A stretch of DNA of 64,000 nt from Propionivibrio limicola (GTDB lineage Bacteria > Pseudomonadota > Gammaproteobacteria > Burkholderiales > Rhodocyclaceae). A program made the translations under genes and the position numbers. The stretch is from the NCBI RefSeq assembly GCF_009469695.1, contig NZ_SSSR01000002.1, forward strand, positions 186,001-250,000, given 5' to 3'. The notes beneath the pieces were generated by a model. It saw nothing but the letters and a program-made list of their open reading frames with translations. It did not search any database and was not told the DNA's origin. Positions 34,100 through 43,372 of the stretch are shown one piece after another; the first letter of the stretch is position 1, and each line of letters opens with the position of its first letter.

Positions 34100-35248
34100 A
34101 TGCGTAGCACCGGAACCTACGTTACTTCGACGACCTTGGGCGAGTCTGTCCGGGCCTTTGTGCCGAATGCCTTGCTGCCATCGGCGCCGGCGCTTTCGCC
34201 GGAATCATTTGTCGTGCCGAATCGAGAGGCCGAACTGGCGCTGGCGCGTCTCGCGGGCGTTTCCGGATTGGTGCCGTCCGTCGACTGGCTGCTTTATGGC
34301 GCGGTTCGCAAGGAGGCGCTGCTGACCTCGCAAATCGAGGGCACGCAGGCTTCGCTCGCTGACCTGTTCGATGAAGAAGCGGGTTTTGCGGTCAGCAACA
34401 GCGATGATGTCGAGGAAGTGACCAACTACCTGCGCGCTTTCCGTTTCGTGCAGGGCAGCTTGCGCGATCCGGCCGGTCTGCCCGTCAGTGTGCGCCTTTT
34501 GTGCGAGGCGCATCGTCTGCTGCTCGACGGCGTGCGTGGTCACAACAAGCAGCCGGGTGAATTGCGTCGCTCGCAGAACTGGATCGGCGGGACGCGGCCG
34601 GGTAATGCGGCTTTCGTGCCGCCACCGCCCGAGCGGGTGCCAGAGTTGCTTTCCGATCTGGAGCGCTTTATTCATGCCCAGCCAGAGGGTGGATTGCCAC
34701 CGCTGGTACGCATCGCGCTGGTACATGCGCAGTTCGAAACCATCCATCCCTTTCTTGACGGGAACGGACGTATCGGGCGCCTGTTGATCGCGGCGCTGAT
34801 GGAGCATTGGGCGCTGCTGAATGAACCGCTGCTGTATTTGAGCGGCTACCTGAAACAGCATCAGGCCGAGTATTACCGTCGTCTTTCGGCGATCCGCACG
34901 GATGGTGACTGGGAAGGCTGGATCGCCTTCTTCCTGGAAGGCGTGGCCGTGGCGGCCACCGAGGCGGAACGTGGCATTGTGGCGATTGCCAGTCTGGTGG
35001 CGGCAGACCGCCGCCGCCTGCTGGCCGAGCCGAAAGCGACGCCAGCGAGCTATCGCCTGTTCGAGATGTTGCCGATGATGCCGCGCTTTTCCATCGAGCG
35101 CGTGCGCCAGAGCCTTAACACCACTTTCCCGACGGCGACTGCTGCGGTGAAGGTGCTGGAGGAGCTTGGTATCGTGACTGAGCTGACCGGGCAAAAGAAA
35201 AACCGGAGCTACAGTTACCAAACGTATATCGATCTGCTGACACGCTGA
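34100..35248 (+). CDS. Fic-family AMP-transferase with winged-helix C-terminus
   Basis: Probable AMPylator of a protein target. The 382 residues contain an N-terminal Fic_N region with the inhibitory motif TSQIEG ((S/T)xxxE(G/N)), so the enzyme should be autoinhibited (class II). The Fic core motif HPFLDGNGRIGR spans H216-R227 with the catalytic His. A C-terminal winged-helix-like segment (TATAAVKVLEELGIVTEL) could bind DNA. It stands alone with no partner antitoxin, as is usual for class II Fic. An AT-rich upstream region contrasts with the GC-rich surroundings. Confidence 0.92.
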   Translation: MRSTGTYVTSTTLGESVRAFVPNALLPSAPALSPESFVVPNREAELALARLAGVSGLVPSVDWLLYGAVRKEALLTSQIEGTQASLADLFDEEAGFAVSNSDDVEEVTNYLRAFRFVQGSLRDPAGLPVSVRLLCEAHRLLLDGVRGHNKQPGELRRSQNWIGGTRPGNAAFVPPPPERVPELLSDLERFIHAQPEGGLPPLVRIALVHAQFETIHPFLDGNGRIGRLLIAALMEHWALLNEPLLYLSGYLKQHQAEYYRRLSAIRTDGDWEGWIAFFLEGVAVAATEAERGIVAIASLVAADRRRLLAEPKATPASYRLFEMLPMMPRFSIERVRQSLNTTFPTATAAVKVLEELGIVTELTGQKKNRSYSYQTYIDLLTR

Positions 35249-35276
35249 TGCTTTTGTAGATCGCCGCGTCAGCGAT

Positions 35277-35462
35277 TCAAGTCTCCTCGCCCGGCGTTCG
35301 CGGCGTGCAGGTCTTCGAGCGATGCAGGATGCGGGTGACGCCGTTCCAGGCGACATGGTTCGTTTCCGCCCATTCCCTGGCCTGTTGTGGCGATGAAAAC
35401 AGGCCGATCAGGTCGTCCTCAGTGACCAGTGCATAAACATAGTTGTCGGATTCGTCGCTCAT
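35277..35462 (-). CDS. Small hypothetical protein
   Basis: A 61-residue acidic protein with no signal peptide or membrane segment and no recognised domain. The stretch YVYALVTEDDLIGLFSSPQQ followed by AREWAETNHVAW reads like a small cytoplasmic fold with alternating strands and helix, which supports it being a real gene. An AAAGGGAAATAGCC region precedes the ATG. It is convergent with the Fic gene and divergent from the TRAP binding protein. Function unknown. Confidence 0.6.
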   Translation of the reverse strand: MSDESDNYVYALVTEDDLIGLFSSPQQAREWAETNHVAWNGVTRILHRSKTCTPRTPGEET

Positions 35463-35609
35463 GGCTATTTCCCTTTCGGTGAGTAGAACTTCCTTTCAGC
35501 ATAGTGTTTTTCCTTGAGCCTGATGCGAGGAAGTTGTAGGGTGGTTACCGGCGCATGACCGAACAATCGGTCGCCACTCTTCCATGAAGAAAACCAACAG
35601 GAGGTTCTT

Positions 35610-36632
35610 ATGAAAGTCGGATCGTTAAGCATTTTGTCGCTCACGATGGCTGTCGCATTGTTGGCTCCGGGAGTATCGAATAGCGCGGAAGACATCCAGG
35701 CGCGGACGATCAAGTTCGGCCACCTCAACAACACCGATCACCCGATCAGCGCGGCCGTGAAGAAATTTGGCGAACTCGTCGCGGCAAAGAGCGGCGGCAA
35801 GATGCAGGTCAGGGAGTTCCCCTCCAATCAGCTTGGCACCGAGCAGCAGCAAACGGCGGCGCTGCAGGGCGGCGTGCAGGAAATGCAGTCGCCGGCCACG
35901 ACCTCGCTCGTCGGGCTGGTCAAGGACTACGGCGTGATCGACTTCCCCTTCTCGGTCAGCAACTATTCGCAAGCGTTCTCGCTGGTCGATGGGCCGCTCG
36001 GTTCGGCGCTGCTTGAGAAGTTGCCGGAAAAGGGGCTGGTCGGTCTCGGCTACTGGGATCTTGGCTTCCGCAACGTCACCAACAGCAAGCGACCCGTGGC
36101 GCGGCTGGAGGACTGGCAGGGCTTGAAGCTGCGCGTGATTCCGAACCCGGTTTATCTGGAGACCTTCGGTGTGCTCAAGGCCAATCCGGTGCCGATGAGC
36201 TTCAGCGAACTTTATACGGCGCTCGAAACGAAAACCGTCGATGGGCAGGAAAATCCGTTCGCCGTGATCCGTTCCAACAAGTTCTACGAAGTACAGAAGT
36301 ACCTGAGTGCCACCAACCATGTCTACTCGGCCAACGTCATCCTGGTCAGCAAGAAATTCTGGGACAAGCTTTCGACGACCGAGCAGAAAATCCTGAAAGA
36401 GGCGTTTGTCGAAGCGCGTGACTATCAGCGCAAGATCAGCGTCGAGGCCGCGCATAAAGCGGTCGACGAGCTGAAAGCCGGCGGCATGCAGTACAACGAC
36501 CTCTCTCCGGCCGAGCAGGAACGGATGCGGCAGGCGGTCAAGCCGACGATCGAGAAATTCCTCGCCAGCTATGATCCGGCCATCCAGAAACTGTTTGCCT
36601 CGGAAACGGCGCGGGTGCAGTCGATCAAGTGA
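35610..36632 (+). CDS. TRAP transporter solute-binding protein (DctP family)
   Basis: Periplasmic binding protein for a carboxylate-type ligand. A signal peptide (about 1-24, core LSLTMAVALLAPGVSN) precedes the DctP fold. The family signature with the ligand-pairing Arg is visible in WQGLKLRVIPNPVYLETFGV, followed by NPVPMSFSELYTALETKTVD. The 340 residues are normal. AGGAGG is placed seven bases before the ATG. No dctQ or dctM membrane genes flank it, so its permease must be elsewhere. A strong terminator follows, so it is a single-gene transcript. The substrate cannot be told from sequence. Confidence 0.93.
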   Translation: MKVGSLSILSLTMAVALLAPGVSNSAEDIQARTIKFGHLNNTDHPISAAVKKFGELVAAKSGGKMQVREFPSNQLGTEQQQTAALQGGVQEMQSPATTSLVGLVKDYGVIDFPFSVSNYSQAFSLVDGPLGSALLEKLPEKGLVGLGYWDLGFRNVTNSKRPVARLEDWQGLKLRVIPNPVYLETFGVLKANPVPMSFSELYTALETKTVDGQENPFAVIRSNKFYEVQKYLSATNHVYSANVILVSKKFWDKLSTTEQKILKEAFVEARDYQRKISVEAAHKAVDELKAGGMQYNDLSPAEQERMRQAVKPTIEKFLASYDPAIQKLFASETARVQSIK

Positions 36633-36657
36633 TTCTCTGACTTTTGCCGTTCCCCAA

Positions 36658-36689
36658 GGGCCTGCTCATTCGGCAGGCCCGTTTTTTTT
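36658..36689 (+). terminator. Rho-independent terminator of the TRAP binding-protein gene
   Basis: Perfect eight-pair stem GGGCCTGC / GCAGGCCC with a seven-base loop, then GTTTTTTTT, 26 bases after the stop codon. Confidence 0.92.
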
Positions 36690-36719
36690 CTAGGCCCGTT
36701 CGATTGCTCGCCTGAACCA

Positions 36720-36743
36720 ATATTCGGGGGATTGATCGAATAT
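36720..36743. promoter_or_regulatory. Inverted repeat ahead of aroE, possible operator
   Basis: ATATTCG and CGAATAT are separated by ten bases, and a nested TTGAT/ATCAA pair overlaps the right arm. The repeat ends 29 bases before the aroE ATG. No regulator is identified; the assignment is only structural. Confidence 0.3.
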
Positions 36744-36772
36744 CAATTGCTCACGCTTTTCGAAAGGCAACC

Positions 36773-37609
36773 ATGACCGACCGTTATTGCGTTTTTGGCA
36801 ACCCCATCGGCCACAGCAAGTCCCCAGTGATTCATGCGGCCTTTGCTCGGCAGACCGGCGAGGATATTAGCTACGCCGCCACCTTGGCGCCGCTTGAGGG
36901 GTTCCGCGAGAGCGTCATGGAATTCGTCGCGGCGGGTGGTCGCGGCGCCAATGTCACCCTGCCGTTCAAGGAAGAGGCCTACCGGCTTGTCGATGAAGTA
37001 AGCGCGCGGGCGGCGCTGGCCGGGGCGGTCAATACCCTGATCGTGACCCGGAACGGCATCCGGGGCGACAACACAGACGGTGTCGGCATCATGCGCGACA
37101 TCACGGAAAATCTCGGCTGTCCGGTGTCCGGCCGGCGCGTCCTGCTGCTCGGGGCGGGTGGTGCCGCGCGCGGTGTCATCGGTCCGTTGTTGGATGCCGA
37201 GCCGCAGGTGCTGGCTGTCGCCACGCGCACCAAGGAGAAGGCCGTGTCGCTGGGCCGCTCGTTCGGCGCGCTGGGCCCGATTCTCGGGGCGTCGTATCCG
37301 GAGCTGGCCGGCGAATCGTTCGACATCGTCATCAACGCGACTTCGGCCAGCATTGATGGCGAACTGCCGCCGCTGCCCGATGGCATCTACCGACCGGGCA
37401 GTCTCGCCTACGAATTGATGTACGGCCACCTCGATACGCCGTTTCTCGACCATGCCCGTCAGCACGGCGCTGAGTTCGCTGTCGACGGCTGGGGCATGCT
37501 CGTCGAGCAGGCCGCCGAGTCGTTTTTCCTGTGGCGGGGTGTGCGGCCGGATTGCAGTGATCTGCTCGAGAAGGTGGGTGATGGAGCCGTTTGCTCCATC
37601 ACCGCCTGA
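36773..37609 (+). CDS. aroE: Shikimate 5-dehydrogenase AroE
   Basis: Reduces 3-dehydroshikimate to shikimate with NADPH in aromatic amino acid synthesis. The N-terminal substrate domain has GNPIGHSKSPVIHAAF and the catalytic Lys in NVTLPFKEEA, with the partner Asp in GDNTDGVG. The NADP domain has the glycine-rich GAGGAARG and the phosphate-binding ATRTKEKA. The C-terminal YELMYG block and the closing helix are present. The 278 residues are standard. It is convergent with pilY1, and its last codons form an 11-pair hairpin. Confidence 0.97.
   Translation: MTDRYCVFGNPIGHSKSPVIHAAFARQTGEDISYAATLAPLEGFRESVMEFVAAGGRGANVTLPFKEEAYRLVDEVSARAALAGAVNTLIVTRNGIRGDNTDGVGIMRDITENLGCPVSGRRVLLLGAGGAARGVIGPLLDAEPQVLAVATRTKEKAVSLGRSFGALGPILGASYPELAGESFDIVINATSASIDGELPPLPDGIYRPGSLAYELMYGHLDTPFLDHARQHGAEFAVDGWGMLVEQAAESFFLWRGVRPDCSDLLEKVGDGAVCSITA
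37577..37603. terminator. Perfect hairpin at the aroE 3' end, possible bidirectional terminator
   Basis: GGTGATGGAGC and GCTCCATCACC form 11 perfect pairs around a five-base loop, ending six bases before the end of the aroE stop codon and 24 bases from the convergent pilY1 stop. There is no U-tract on either side, so termination is only possible, not clear. Confidence 0.4.
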
Positions 37610-37626
37610 AGTGCGCGGCCCGCGGC

Positions 37627-40600
37627 TTACCGCGTGTCGTTCGGTGTCCGCCAATAAACGCGGGTGCGCTTGCCGGTGATCGGCGGGCGTACTTGCTGGC
37701 CGGAGAGCGGAGAACTGGCCTGACTGCCGCTGCCATCACGCTGGACTGCCCCGATGACGACAACTTGTGTTTGGCCGCTGATGGATACCCGGCCGACGAC
37801 CGGCGATGGCGGAAGTCCGCCGCCGACGAAGATGGACGAACGGCTGCCGCCGCAAATGCCTGATGAGCCAATCGCTCCCGAGCCGTTGATCAGGTTGACC
37901 CAGTAACCCCGCGCTTCACCGAGCACGTTGGTGCACGCGTTGGCGCTGACGACCGGGCGATTGGTGCTGAAGGTGACCATGCCGCCGATGATCAGCGCCG
38001 AGGTTACCGTCTGTTCGCCGACTCCATAGGCGTTGAGGTCCATGTACCAACCGTATTTCGTTCCGCCCGGCAAAACGCCCGCTGCGTCGCAGGAGGTCGT
38101 GGTGGTGTAGTTGAGCATGTTGCTGCCGTCGAGGTCGGTGGCAACATCGGTGGCGGTCGGCGTCGTACGGGTGGGATCGTCGAGATAAACGTAGAAGCGG
38201 TTCGTCACCGGCGAGGTGTAGGGGTAGCTGGCGGCGAGCGGATGCTCGCGGTCGCCGGAACCGATCGCCAGATAGACCTTGTTCTTGTAAGCGAGCGCCG
38301 CCGGCGCGAACAGGAACTTGCGCGAACTGCTGGTCGTGTAGGCAACCTTGGTGATCGTCCAGTTGGCCGGCTCTTGGGCAACGAAGTTGCCGCCGGCGTC
38401 GGCGAAGTCGATCCGGTAGATGTTGCCGCCGGTATCGGCCGCGTAGGCGGCATCGACGGCGCCGTCCTGGTTGATGTCGACCAGCGTGATGTCGGAGGCG
38501 ACGCTTCTTTCTGTCGAGAAGGATTTGACCAGGTCGCCGTTGTCGCCATTCAGCACGTAGATTTGCGCACCTTTCGGATTCGAGCAGGAAGAGGTGGCGC
38601 TATCGGTATCCTCGCAGGTGTCGTAGCCGCCGCCAACGATGACGGCGGGCGTCGTGGTCGAGTAGCCGTTGAGGGTGGCGACGTTCGGCGTAGACCAGGT
38701 CTGGCCGATTCCCGAGAAACCGGTCGAACACCCGGTGTCGTTGCCGAGGTTCGGGCAACCGACTTTCCACTTCAGGACGGGGCTGGCCGGGGTGGTGACG
38801 TTAAACGCGTAGAGCATTCGCCCGCCGCGGCGCATGGCGGGGTAGATCCAGACTTTGGTGTTGTCGGCGTTTTGATACAGCCCGGTCGAGCCGTCGAAGA
38901 AGAACTGCTTCGGTGTCGTGCCGGCCAGCGCCGTGCCGGAGGGCGGCGTCGGCGACGGCGTCTGGATCAAGGGTGTGTTGTCGAGCAGGCGCTGCAAACC
39001 GGCGTAGCTTTCCGGTGCGACGAAGGACCATTTCTCTTGCCCGGACGAGGCTTCGACGGCGCGGTAGACGCCATCGTTGGCGCCGTAGAACACATACACG
39101 CCGGTCGTGCCGCCGAAATCGACGGGAAGCGGCCGGGAATGCACGACGTCGCCGTGGATGGTCGGCCGTGCGCTCGTCGAGGCAGTACCGGCGATCTCGC
39201 CAGTCACATCCTGGCCGAGGATGAAATTGACGATATTGGCGTTGATCGCCGAGTTGGCCGACAGCGCGCTGGCGTTGGTCGCGTTCCATTCGACGAGACT
39301 GCCGCCGGCTTCGGTCTTCACGGTGCGGGAGGTCTGCTCGCGCAGCATCTGCGCAACGCCGCCCTTTTCCACCGTCGGGCCGTCCGGCGAGTCGGAGTAG
39401 ATGCCGGTCGTGCCGCACAGGCCGCGTGCGAAGTTGGTGTCGTCGCCGGCCGTCTGCCAGATCAGCCCGGGGGACGAGGCTTCGGTAATGAAAATGCGGC
39501 TCTGCTGGTTGGTGGTGTCGTACCAATAGCTGCCGGAATCGTGGGTCCACCAGCTGACGGCACAAGGTGTGATGAAGCCGGTGGCGGTGCTGACGGCTTG
39601 CGTGCCATTGGCGTCCGCCAAATCGGTATAGCCGTTGAACACCGACAGCTGGTAGCGCTTCAGGTTGCCGAACCAGCGCGGATGTGCCGTCGGGTCAGGG
39701 CGGAACATGCCGATGTACACCTGGTTGGCGTTCTGCGACCGGTTGGTGGCGGAAATCGGTAGCGAGGCCGAGGCGAAGGTCGAGTTGACGGCCTGGATTT
39801 CGGCGAAGATCGATTGCAGCGCCGTGATGATGGCCGCTTCGTTGTTGGCCGAAAAATACTTGCCGCCGCCGTGCCGGGCCATGCTGGCCATCAGGCCGCT
39901 GTGACTGGTGTTGGGCTGGGCGTTGTAAACGTCGATCGTGTAGGTGTTGATCTTCTGGTAGTTGCTGGTTTGGCCGGCGGGAATCGGCACGCCGGTCTGG
40001 TGCATGAGGCGCGCCCATTCGTCGGCATTGAGCGGCTTGCTGTCGGTGCCGAAGGTGCCGGTCGGTGTCGTCGTTATCTTTGTGTAGCTGCCCTGTACCT
40101 GATACTTCGCTTCACCGGTCGGGCAGCCTTCCGACGCGCTGTCGGTGGTGCTGTAGGAGCACGACTCATAGATTGAGGTTGAGCACTTGGCGGCGTCGGC
40201 ATCGGTTAGCTTGGTGTTTTTGCTCGGCGCGTTCTTGAAGCAGGTCGACGAATAGCCCAGATTGTCGGTAATGGTCTGGGTCGTTTCCGTATAAAGCGGC
40301 AGCTTCAATTGCGGTGTTGCGCCCACGCCGGTCGGCTGGGCGGCCGCTGCCAGGGCGTTCAGCGCCGCCGTGTTGGCGGCATCGTCGGCGGCCGGGCCGC
40401 TGGCATTCGGGTTACCGATGAAGATGATGTAGCTGTTGGCGCAATTCGTGCCGTCTGAGAGAGGTGACTTGAACTGGGTGTAATTGGTCAGGTAACCGTT
40501 GGAATCGGCATGTCCGGTCGCCTGGACGTCGGCGCTGAGGGCAAAGGGCGACGCGCCCGCGAAGTAGTTGTAGGCGTCGTACATCAGGTTGCCGTACGCC

Positions 40601-41079
40601 ATGTTCGAATTCTGCTTTTCCGTCGTGCCGTTGATGTCGTTGTAGATGGTCGTCAGCTCGGCCGAAAAACTTGCCTTGTTAGCGGTCGCTGTGCTCCCTT
40701 GGGCCTCCCCCATCGCACTGACGGCAAAGCGGACATAACCGCCGTTGTCGTTGGCATTGCCTTTGGCCGGGAGTTCGAGCAGGCCGATGTTGATGCTGCC
40801 GGGCAGGCTCTGGATCACCGTCTTGATGGCGTTGACCTCGGATTGGCCCTGCTGGACGCCGCCCGGCCAATGTTGGTTCTGGCGCGACCAGTTGGAGGTG
40901 TTGTCGAGCACGATCAGAACGTTGGGTGCTGCGCCCGGGCTGTTCTGCGCCGTGAAGATGTCGGTATCCATGGCGCGCGCCGGTGCGATGGTCCACGGCA
41001 CAACGGGCAGACTGAGCGAAAGAACCAGGCTGCGTGCCAGTAGTTTGGCGAGGGATTTTTGCTTCTTCGTCGAGCTCAT
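37627..41079 (-). CDS. pilY1: Type IV pilus tip protein PilY1
   Basis: Large secreted adhesin and priming factor of type IV pili. The 1150 residues begin with a signal-like segment (LARSLVLSLSLPVVP) and an N-terminal von Willebrand A-like region with a degenerate MIDAS (VLIVLDNTSNWS). The C-terminal half is the PilC/PilY1 beta-propeller. It carries a calcium loop in DINQDGAVDAAYAADTGGNI, a hallmark that controls pilus retraction. Several cysteine-rich loops occur in the middle. It is last in the leftward minor pilin operon. A separate domain in the N-terminal half could give adhesion specificity. Confidence 0.95.
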   Translation of the reverse strand: MSSTKKQKSLAKLLARSLVLSLSLPVVPWTIAPARAMDTDIFTAQNSPGAAPNVLIVLDNTSNWSRQNQHWPGGVQQGQSEVNAIKTVIQSLPGSINIGLLELPAKGNANDNGGYVRFAVSAMGEAQGSTATANKASFSAELTTIYNDINGTTEKQNSNMAYGNLMYDAYNYFAGASPFALSADVQATGHADSNGYLTNYTQFKSPLSDGTNCANSYIIFIGNPNASGPAADDAANTAALNALAAAAQPTGVGATPQLKLPLYTETTQTITDNLGYSSTCFKNAPSKNTKLTDADAAKCSTSIYESCSYSTTDSASEGCPTGEAKYQVQGSYTKITTTPTGTFGTDSKPLNADEWARLMHQTGVPIPAGQTSNYQKINTYTIDVYNAQPNTSHSGLMASMARHGGGKYFSANNEAAIITALQSIFAEIQAVNSTFASASLPISATNRSQNANQVYIGMFRPDPTAHPRWFGNLKRYQLSVFNGYTDLADANGTQAVSTATGFITPCAVSWWTHDSGSYWYDTTNQQSRIFITEASSPGLIWQTAGDDTNFARGLCGTTGIYSDSPDGPTVEKGGVAQMLREQTSRTVKTEAGGSLVEWNATNASALSANSAINANIVNFILGQDVTGEIAGTASTSARPTIHGDVVHSRPLPVDFGGTTGVYVFYGANDGVYRAVEASSGQEKWSFVAPESYAGLQRLLDNTPLIQTPSPTPPSGTALAGTTPKQFFFDGSTGLYQNADNTKVWIYPAMRRGGRMLYAFNVTTPASPVLKWKVGCPNLGNDTGCSTGFSGIGQTWSTPNVATLNGYSTTTPAVIVGGGYDTCEDTDSATSSCSNPKGAQIYVLNGDNGDLVKSFSTERSVASDITLVDINQDGAVDAAYAADTGGNIYRIDFADAGGNFVAQEPANWTITKVAYTTSSSRKFLFAPAALAYKNKVYLAIGSGDREHPLAASYPYTSPVTNRFYVYLDDPTRTTPTATDVATDLDGSNMLNYTTTTSCDAAGVLPGGTKYGWYMDLNAYGVGEQTVTSALIIGGMVTFSTNRPVVSANACTNVLGEARGYWVNLINGSGAIGSSGICGGSRSSIFVGGGLPPSPVVGRVSISGQTQVVVIGAVQRDGSGSQASSPLSGQQVRPPITGKRTRVYWRTPNDTR

Positions 41080-41124
41080 GGTGTTCTCCTACTTCTGGCA
41101 GCACATGTGGCGAGGTGGCAATGC

Positions 41125-41721
41125 TTAGGGGCAGTTGGTCGCCATGTCGGTCGCGGCAATGCGAACCGCGACGCCTTGAGCGACATTGACGGTTGCTCCG
41201 GTGGCGGTGTCGACCGCTTCGGCATTGACTTCCCAGGTCGAATTGGCGCACAGCGAATTCCCCGACGGCGACGCGCCGGAAACGCCGAACGTCTGCTGTG
41301 TTTCGGCGGAGCAGGCCAGATCGTCGAGGTTCGTGAAATCCAGCTGACTGGCCGGAATCGGGGCGGCCAGAACACAGCCGGGTTGCGGCGTCAGCGTTAC
41401 CCTGAAATCGCTCTTGCCGTCGCCGTTGCTATCGACACAATGCGTGTTCGAACTGCCGTCGCTACAGTTGCTGCTGGCGATGGAAGCGGCCGGATTCTGG
41501 GTAAAGTTGCTCGAGTTGACGACGGTTTCGATGGCCTGCTGGGCGGCATCCAGCCCTTCGTTGCGGTGCTGGGCGTTGGCGACGATGATCGTCTGATTGG
41601 CGCCGAGGCGGAAGGCGAGTACCGCCATCACGGTGAGCAGCACCAGCATGATCAGTCCCATGACGAGGACGAAACCGCCTTGCCGCGAATGGCCGCTGAT
41701 GCACTGGAGTCGCTTGTTCAT
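41125..41721 (-). CDS. pilX: Minor pilin PilX
   Basis: Minor pilin that helps prime type IV pilus assembly. The 198 residues show a short leader ending RQGG, then a hydrophobic helix FVLVMGLIMLVLLTVMAVLA. It lacks the Glu at position 5 of other pilins, as is typical for PilX. A PilX N-terminal block (NQTIIVANAQHRNEGLDAAQ) and a cysteine-containing C-terminal part follow. The ATG overlaps the pilW stop by four bases, so the two are coupled. Confidence 0.9.
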   Translation of the reverse strand: MNKRLQCISGHSRQGGFVLVMGLIMLVLLTVMAVLAFRLGANQTIIVANAQHRNEGLDAAQQAIETVVNSSNFTQNPAASIASSNCSDGSSNTHCVDSNGDGKSDFRVTLTPQPGCVLAAPIPASQLDFTNLDDLACSAETQQTFGVSGASPSGNSLCANSTWEVNAEAVDTATGATVNVAQGVAVRIAATDMATNCP

Positions 41722-42791
41722 TCGAGCCTCCCAGCCACGTTGTTTAGTCGCACCAGCGTTGTGTAGGCATGGCGCTTGTAGGCGTCGTTATACGGGCCGA
41801 AGTCGTTGCCGGCTCCCAGGGTGTAGGTCCGGCTGTCGACGAAACCGGCGCTCGGCCGCGTATTGCGCGCCAGCAGATGAATCTTCACCGCCGTGACCTG
41901 CCGCCATGCCGCGGTGTCGGCCGGACTGGCGGTATAGCTTTCGGGCGTCCCATCGCCGTTGGTGTCCACGCCATAGTCAAACTGGATCTGCTCGATGCCT
42001 TCGACGAGCGGGGTGAGCGAAAAGCTGCCGGCGCCGAGTTCGGCCATCTTGAGCGTCGGTATGCCGTCCCCGGACTGGTTGTTGTTGCTGATGAAATAGA
42101 TTCGCGTGTAGTAGGCGCGCAACGCGGCGGCCGTCAGGCAATCTTTCCGTGCCAGAAAGGCGGGCGGATTGGCGGAGCCGGTCACGGCCGGATTGGTGGT
42201 CGTGAACTGGCTTGCCGTCGTGCCGATCAGGAACTGGCTGGTCGCCGGCAGCACATTGAGCTGGTTGTTGCACAGCGTTGTCTGGAAATAAGTGTTGCGC
42301 GTCGTATCGACAGCGCCGCATCCGGCCGCTCCGGCGACGCAGGTGCTGGTGCGGCGGATAACGAGCACGTCGGTGTTCGAGCGCCGGTCGGCAAGCAGGG
42401 CGGTGAGGGCAGACGGCATGGACGCGCCGTTGTTGTATCCCTGGACGGGCAAGACAATCGCTTCGGCTAGTTCGTTGACATCGGTTTGCGACGGATCGGG
42501 CAGATCGCTCGGCGTCGCCACATTGGCGGGGCTGAATTCGCCGTAGTATCCGGCCAGCCGCAGGTCATCGAGCAGCAACTGTGTCGCGTAACGGCCGTTC
42601 TCGATCTGCTGGCTGGTCTTTTCGATCTCCTGCCGGGCCCGGCTGTTGTTGAGGAAGATCAGCCCCAGCGATCCCGTGATGATCAGGCCGAGCGTCATGC
42701 CCACCATCAGTTCGATAAGGGTCGTCCCGCTTTGTCGCGGCGTGCTTGATGGCCGTTCCGGAGAGTTTGGGAGAAGAGGGTGGGCGTTCAT
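41718..42791 (-). CDS. pilW: Minor pilin PilW
   Basis: Minor pilin of the priming complex. The ATG chosen gives 357 residues with a prepilin leader cleaved after RQSG and the helix TTLIELMVGMTLGLIITGSL, with Glu5 present. A long globular region follows, with RYATQLLLDDLRLAGYYGEF, the typical PilW block, and paired cysteines in the C-terminal half. The longer upstream frame overlaps pilV and is not needed. pilV ends eight bases ahead of the start. Confidence 0.93.
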   Translation of the reverse strand: MNAHPLLPNSPERPSSTPRQSGTTLIELMVGMTLGLIITGSLGLIFLNNSRARQEIEKTSQQIENGRYATQLLLDDLRLAGYYGEFSPANVATPSDLPDPSQTDVNELAEAIVLPVQGYNNGASMPSALTALLADRRSNTDVLVIRRTSTCVAGAAGCGAVDTTRNTYFQTTLCNNQLNVLPATSQFLIGTTASQFTTTNPAVTGSANPPAFLARKDCLTAAALRAYYTRIYFISNNNQSGDGIPTLKMAELGAGSFSLTPLVEGIEQIQFDYGVDTNGDGTPESYTASPADTAAWRQVTAVKIHLLARNTRPSAGFVDSRTYTLGAGNDFGPYNDAYKRHAYTTLVRLNNVAGRLE

Positions 42792-42799
42792 GGCAATAC

Positions 42800-43363
42800 T
42801 CAACTGTCCAGATCGGCGATCGTGACGAAGCCGGCGATGACGCGCCGGAAGCCGTCGGCGCCGTATTCCCCCTGGCCGCAGGTCAGGCTCGGGGCACTCA
42901 ATTTCGTCATTCCCTGCCAGGCGACGGAGACACGAAAGACGGGCGGATTGGAGCCGGCGATCTGTTCGATGCAACCGCGTGCACCGGCCATCGCGCCGAG
43001 AAGGTTGCTCGATTGTTTTTCCGCCGCGCCCTTCAACCCACGGCTCCATTCGCACTGGTCAAGGGCCACGCCGGTCAAGTCGGCGCACGAGTCGGGTTGC
43101 TCGTCGTCCATGCCAAGCGGTGCGTCGGTGACGAAATCAGCTGCGTTGGTACGGTTGGCGGAAAGGCGGTTGACCATGTCCTCGACCAGCAGAAGGGCCT
43201 GGACGCGTTGATAGGATTCGGTTTCCGAGGTCTGGATTTTGGTCTGCAGGCCGGCCAGCCCAAGCAGGCCGAAGGCCAGAATCACGATGGTGATCAGCAC
43301 CTCGAGCATGAGGAAGCCGGATTGACGATGTTTTTTGCTGCAGGCAATGGGCAATGGCTTCAT
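42800..43363 (-). CDS. pilV: Minor pilin PilV
   Basis: Minor pilin with a prepilin leader ending RQSG, followed by the class III helix FLMLEVLITIVILAFGLLGL, Glu5 present. The block AGLQTKIQTSETESYQRVQA and MVNRLSANRTNA match PilV. The 187 residues are normal. Three or more cysteines in the C-terminal part could form disulfides. It lies between fimT and pilW in the canonical order. Confidence 0.92.
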   Translation of the reverse strand: MKPLPIACSKKHRQSGFLMLEVLITIVILAFGLLGLAGLQTKIQTSETESYQRVQALLLVEDMVNRLSANRTNAADFVTDAPLGMDDEQPDSCADLTGVALDQCEWSRGLKGAAEKQSSNLLGAMAGARGCIEQIAGSNPPVFRVSVAWQGMTKLSAPSLTCGQGEYGADGFRRVIAGFVTIADLDS

Positions 43364-43372
43364 GTTGCCACC

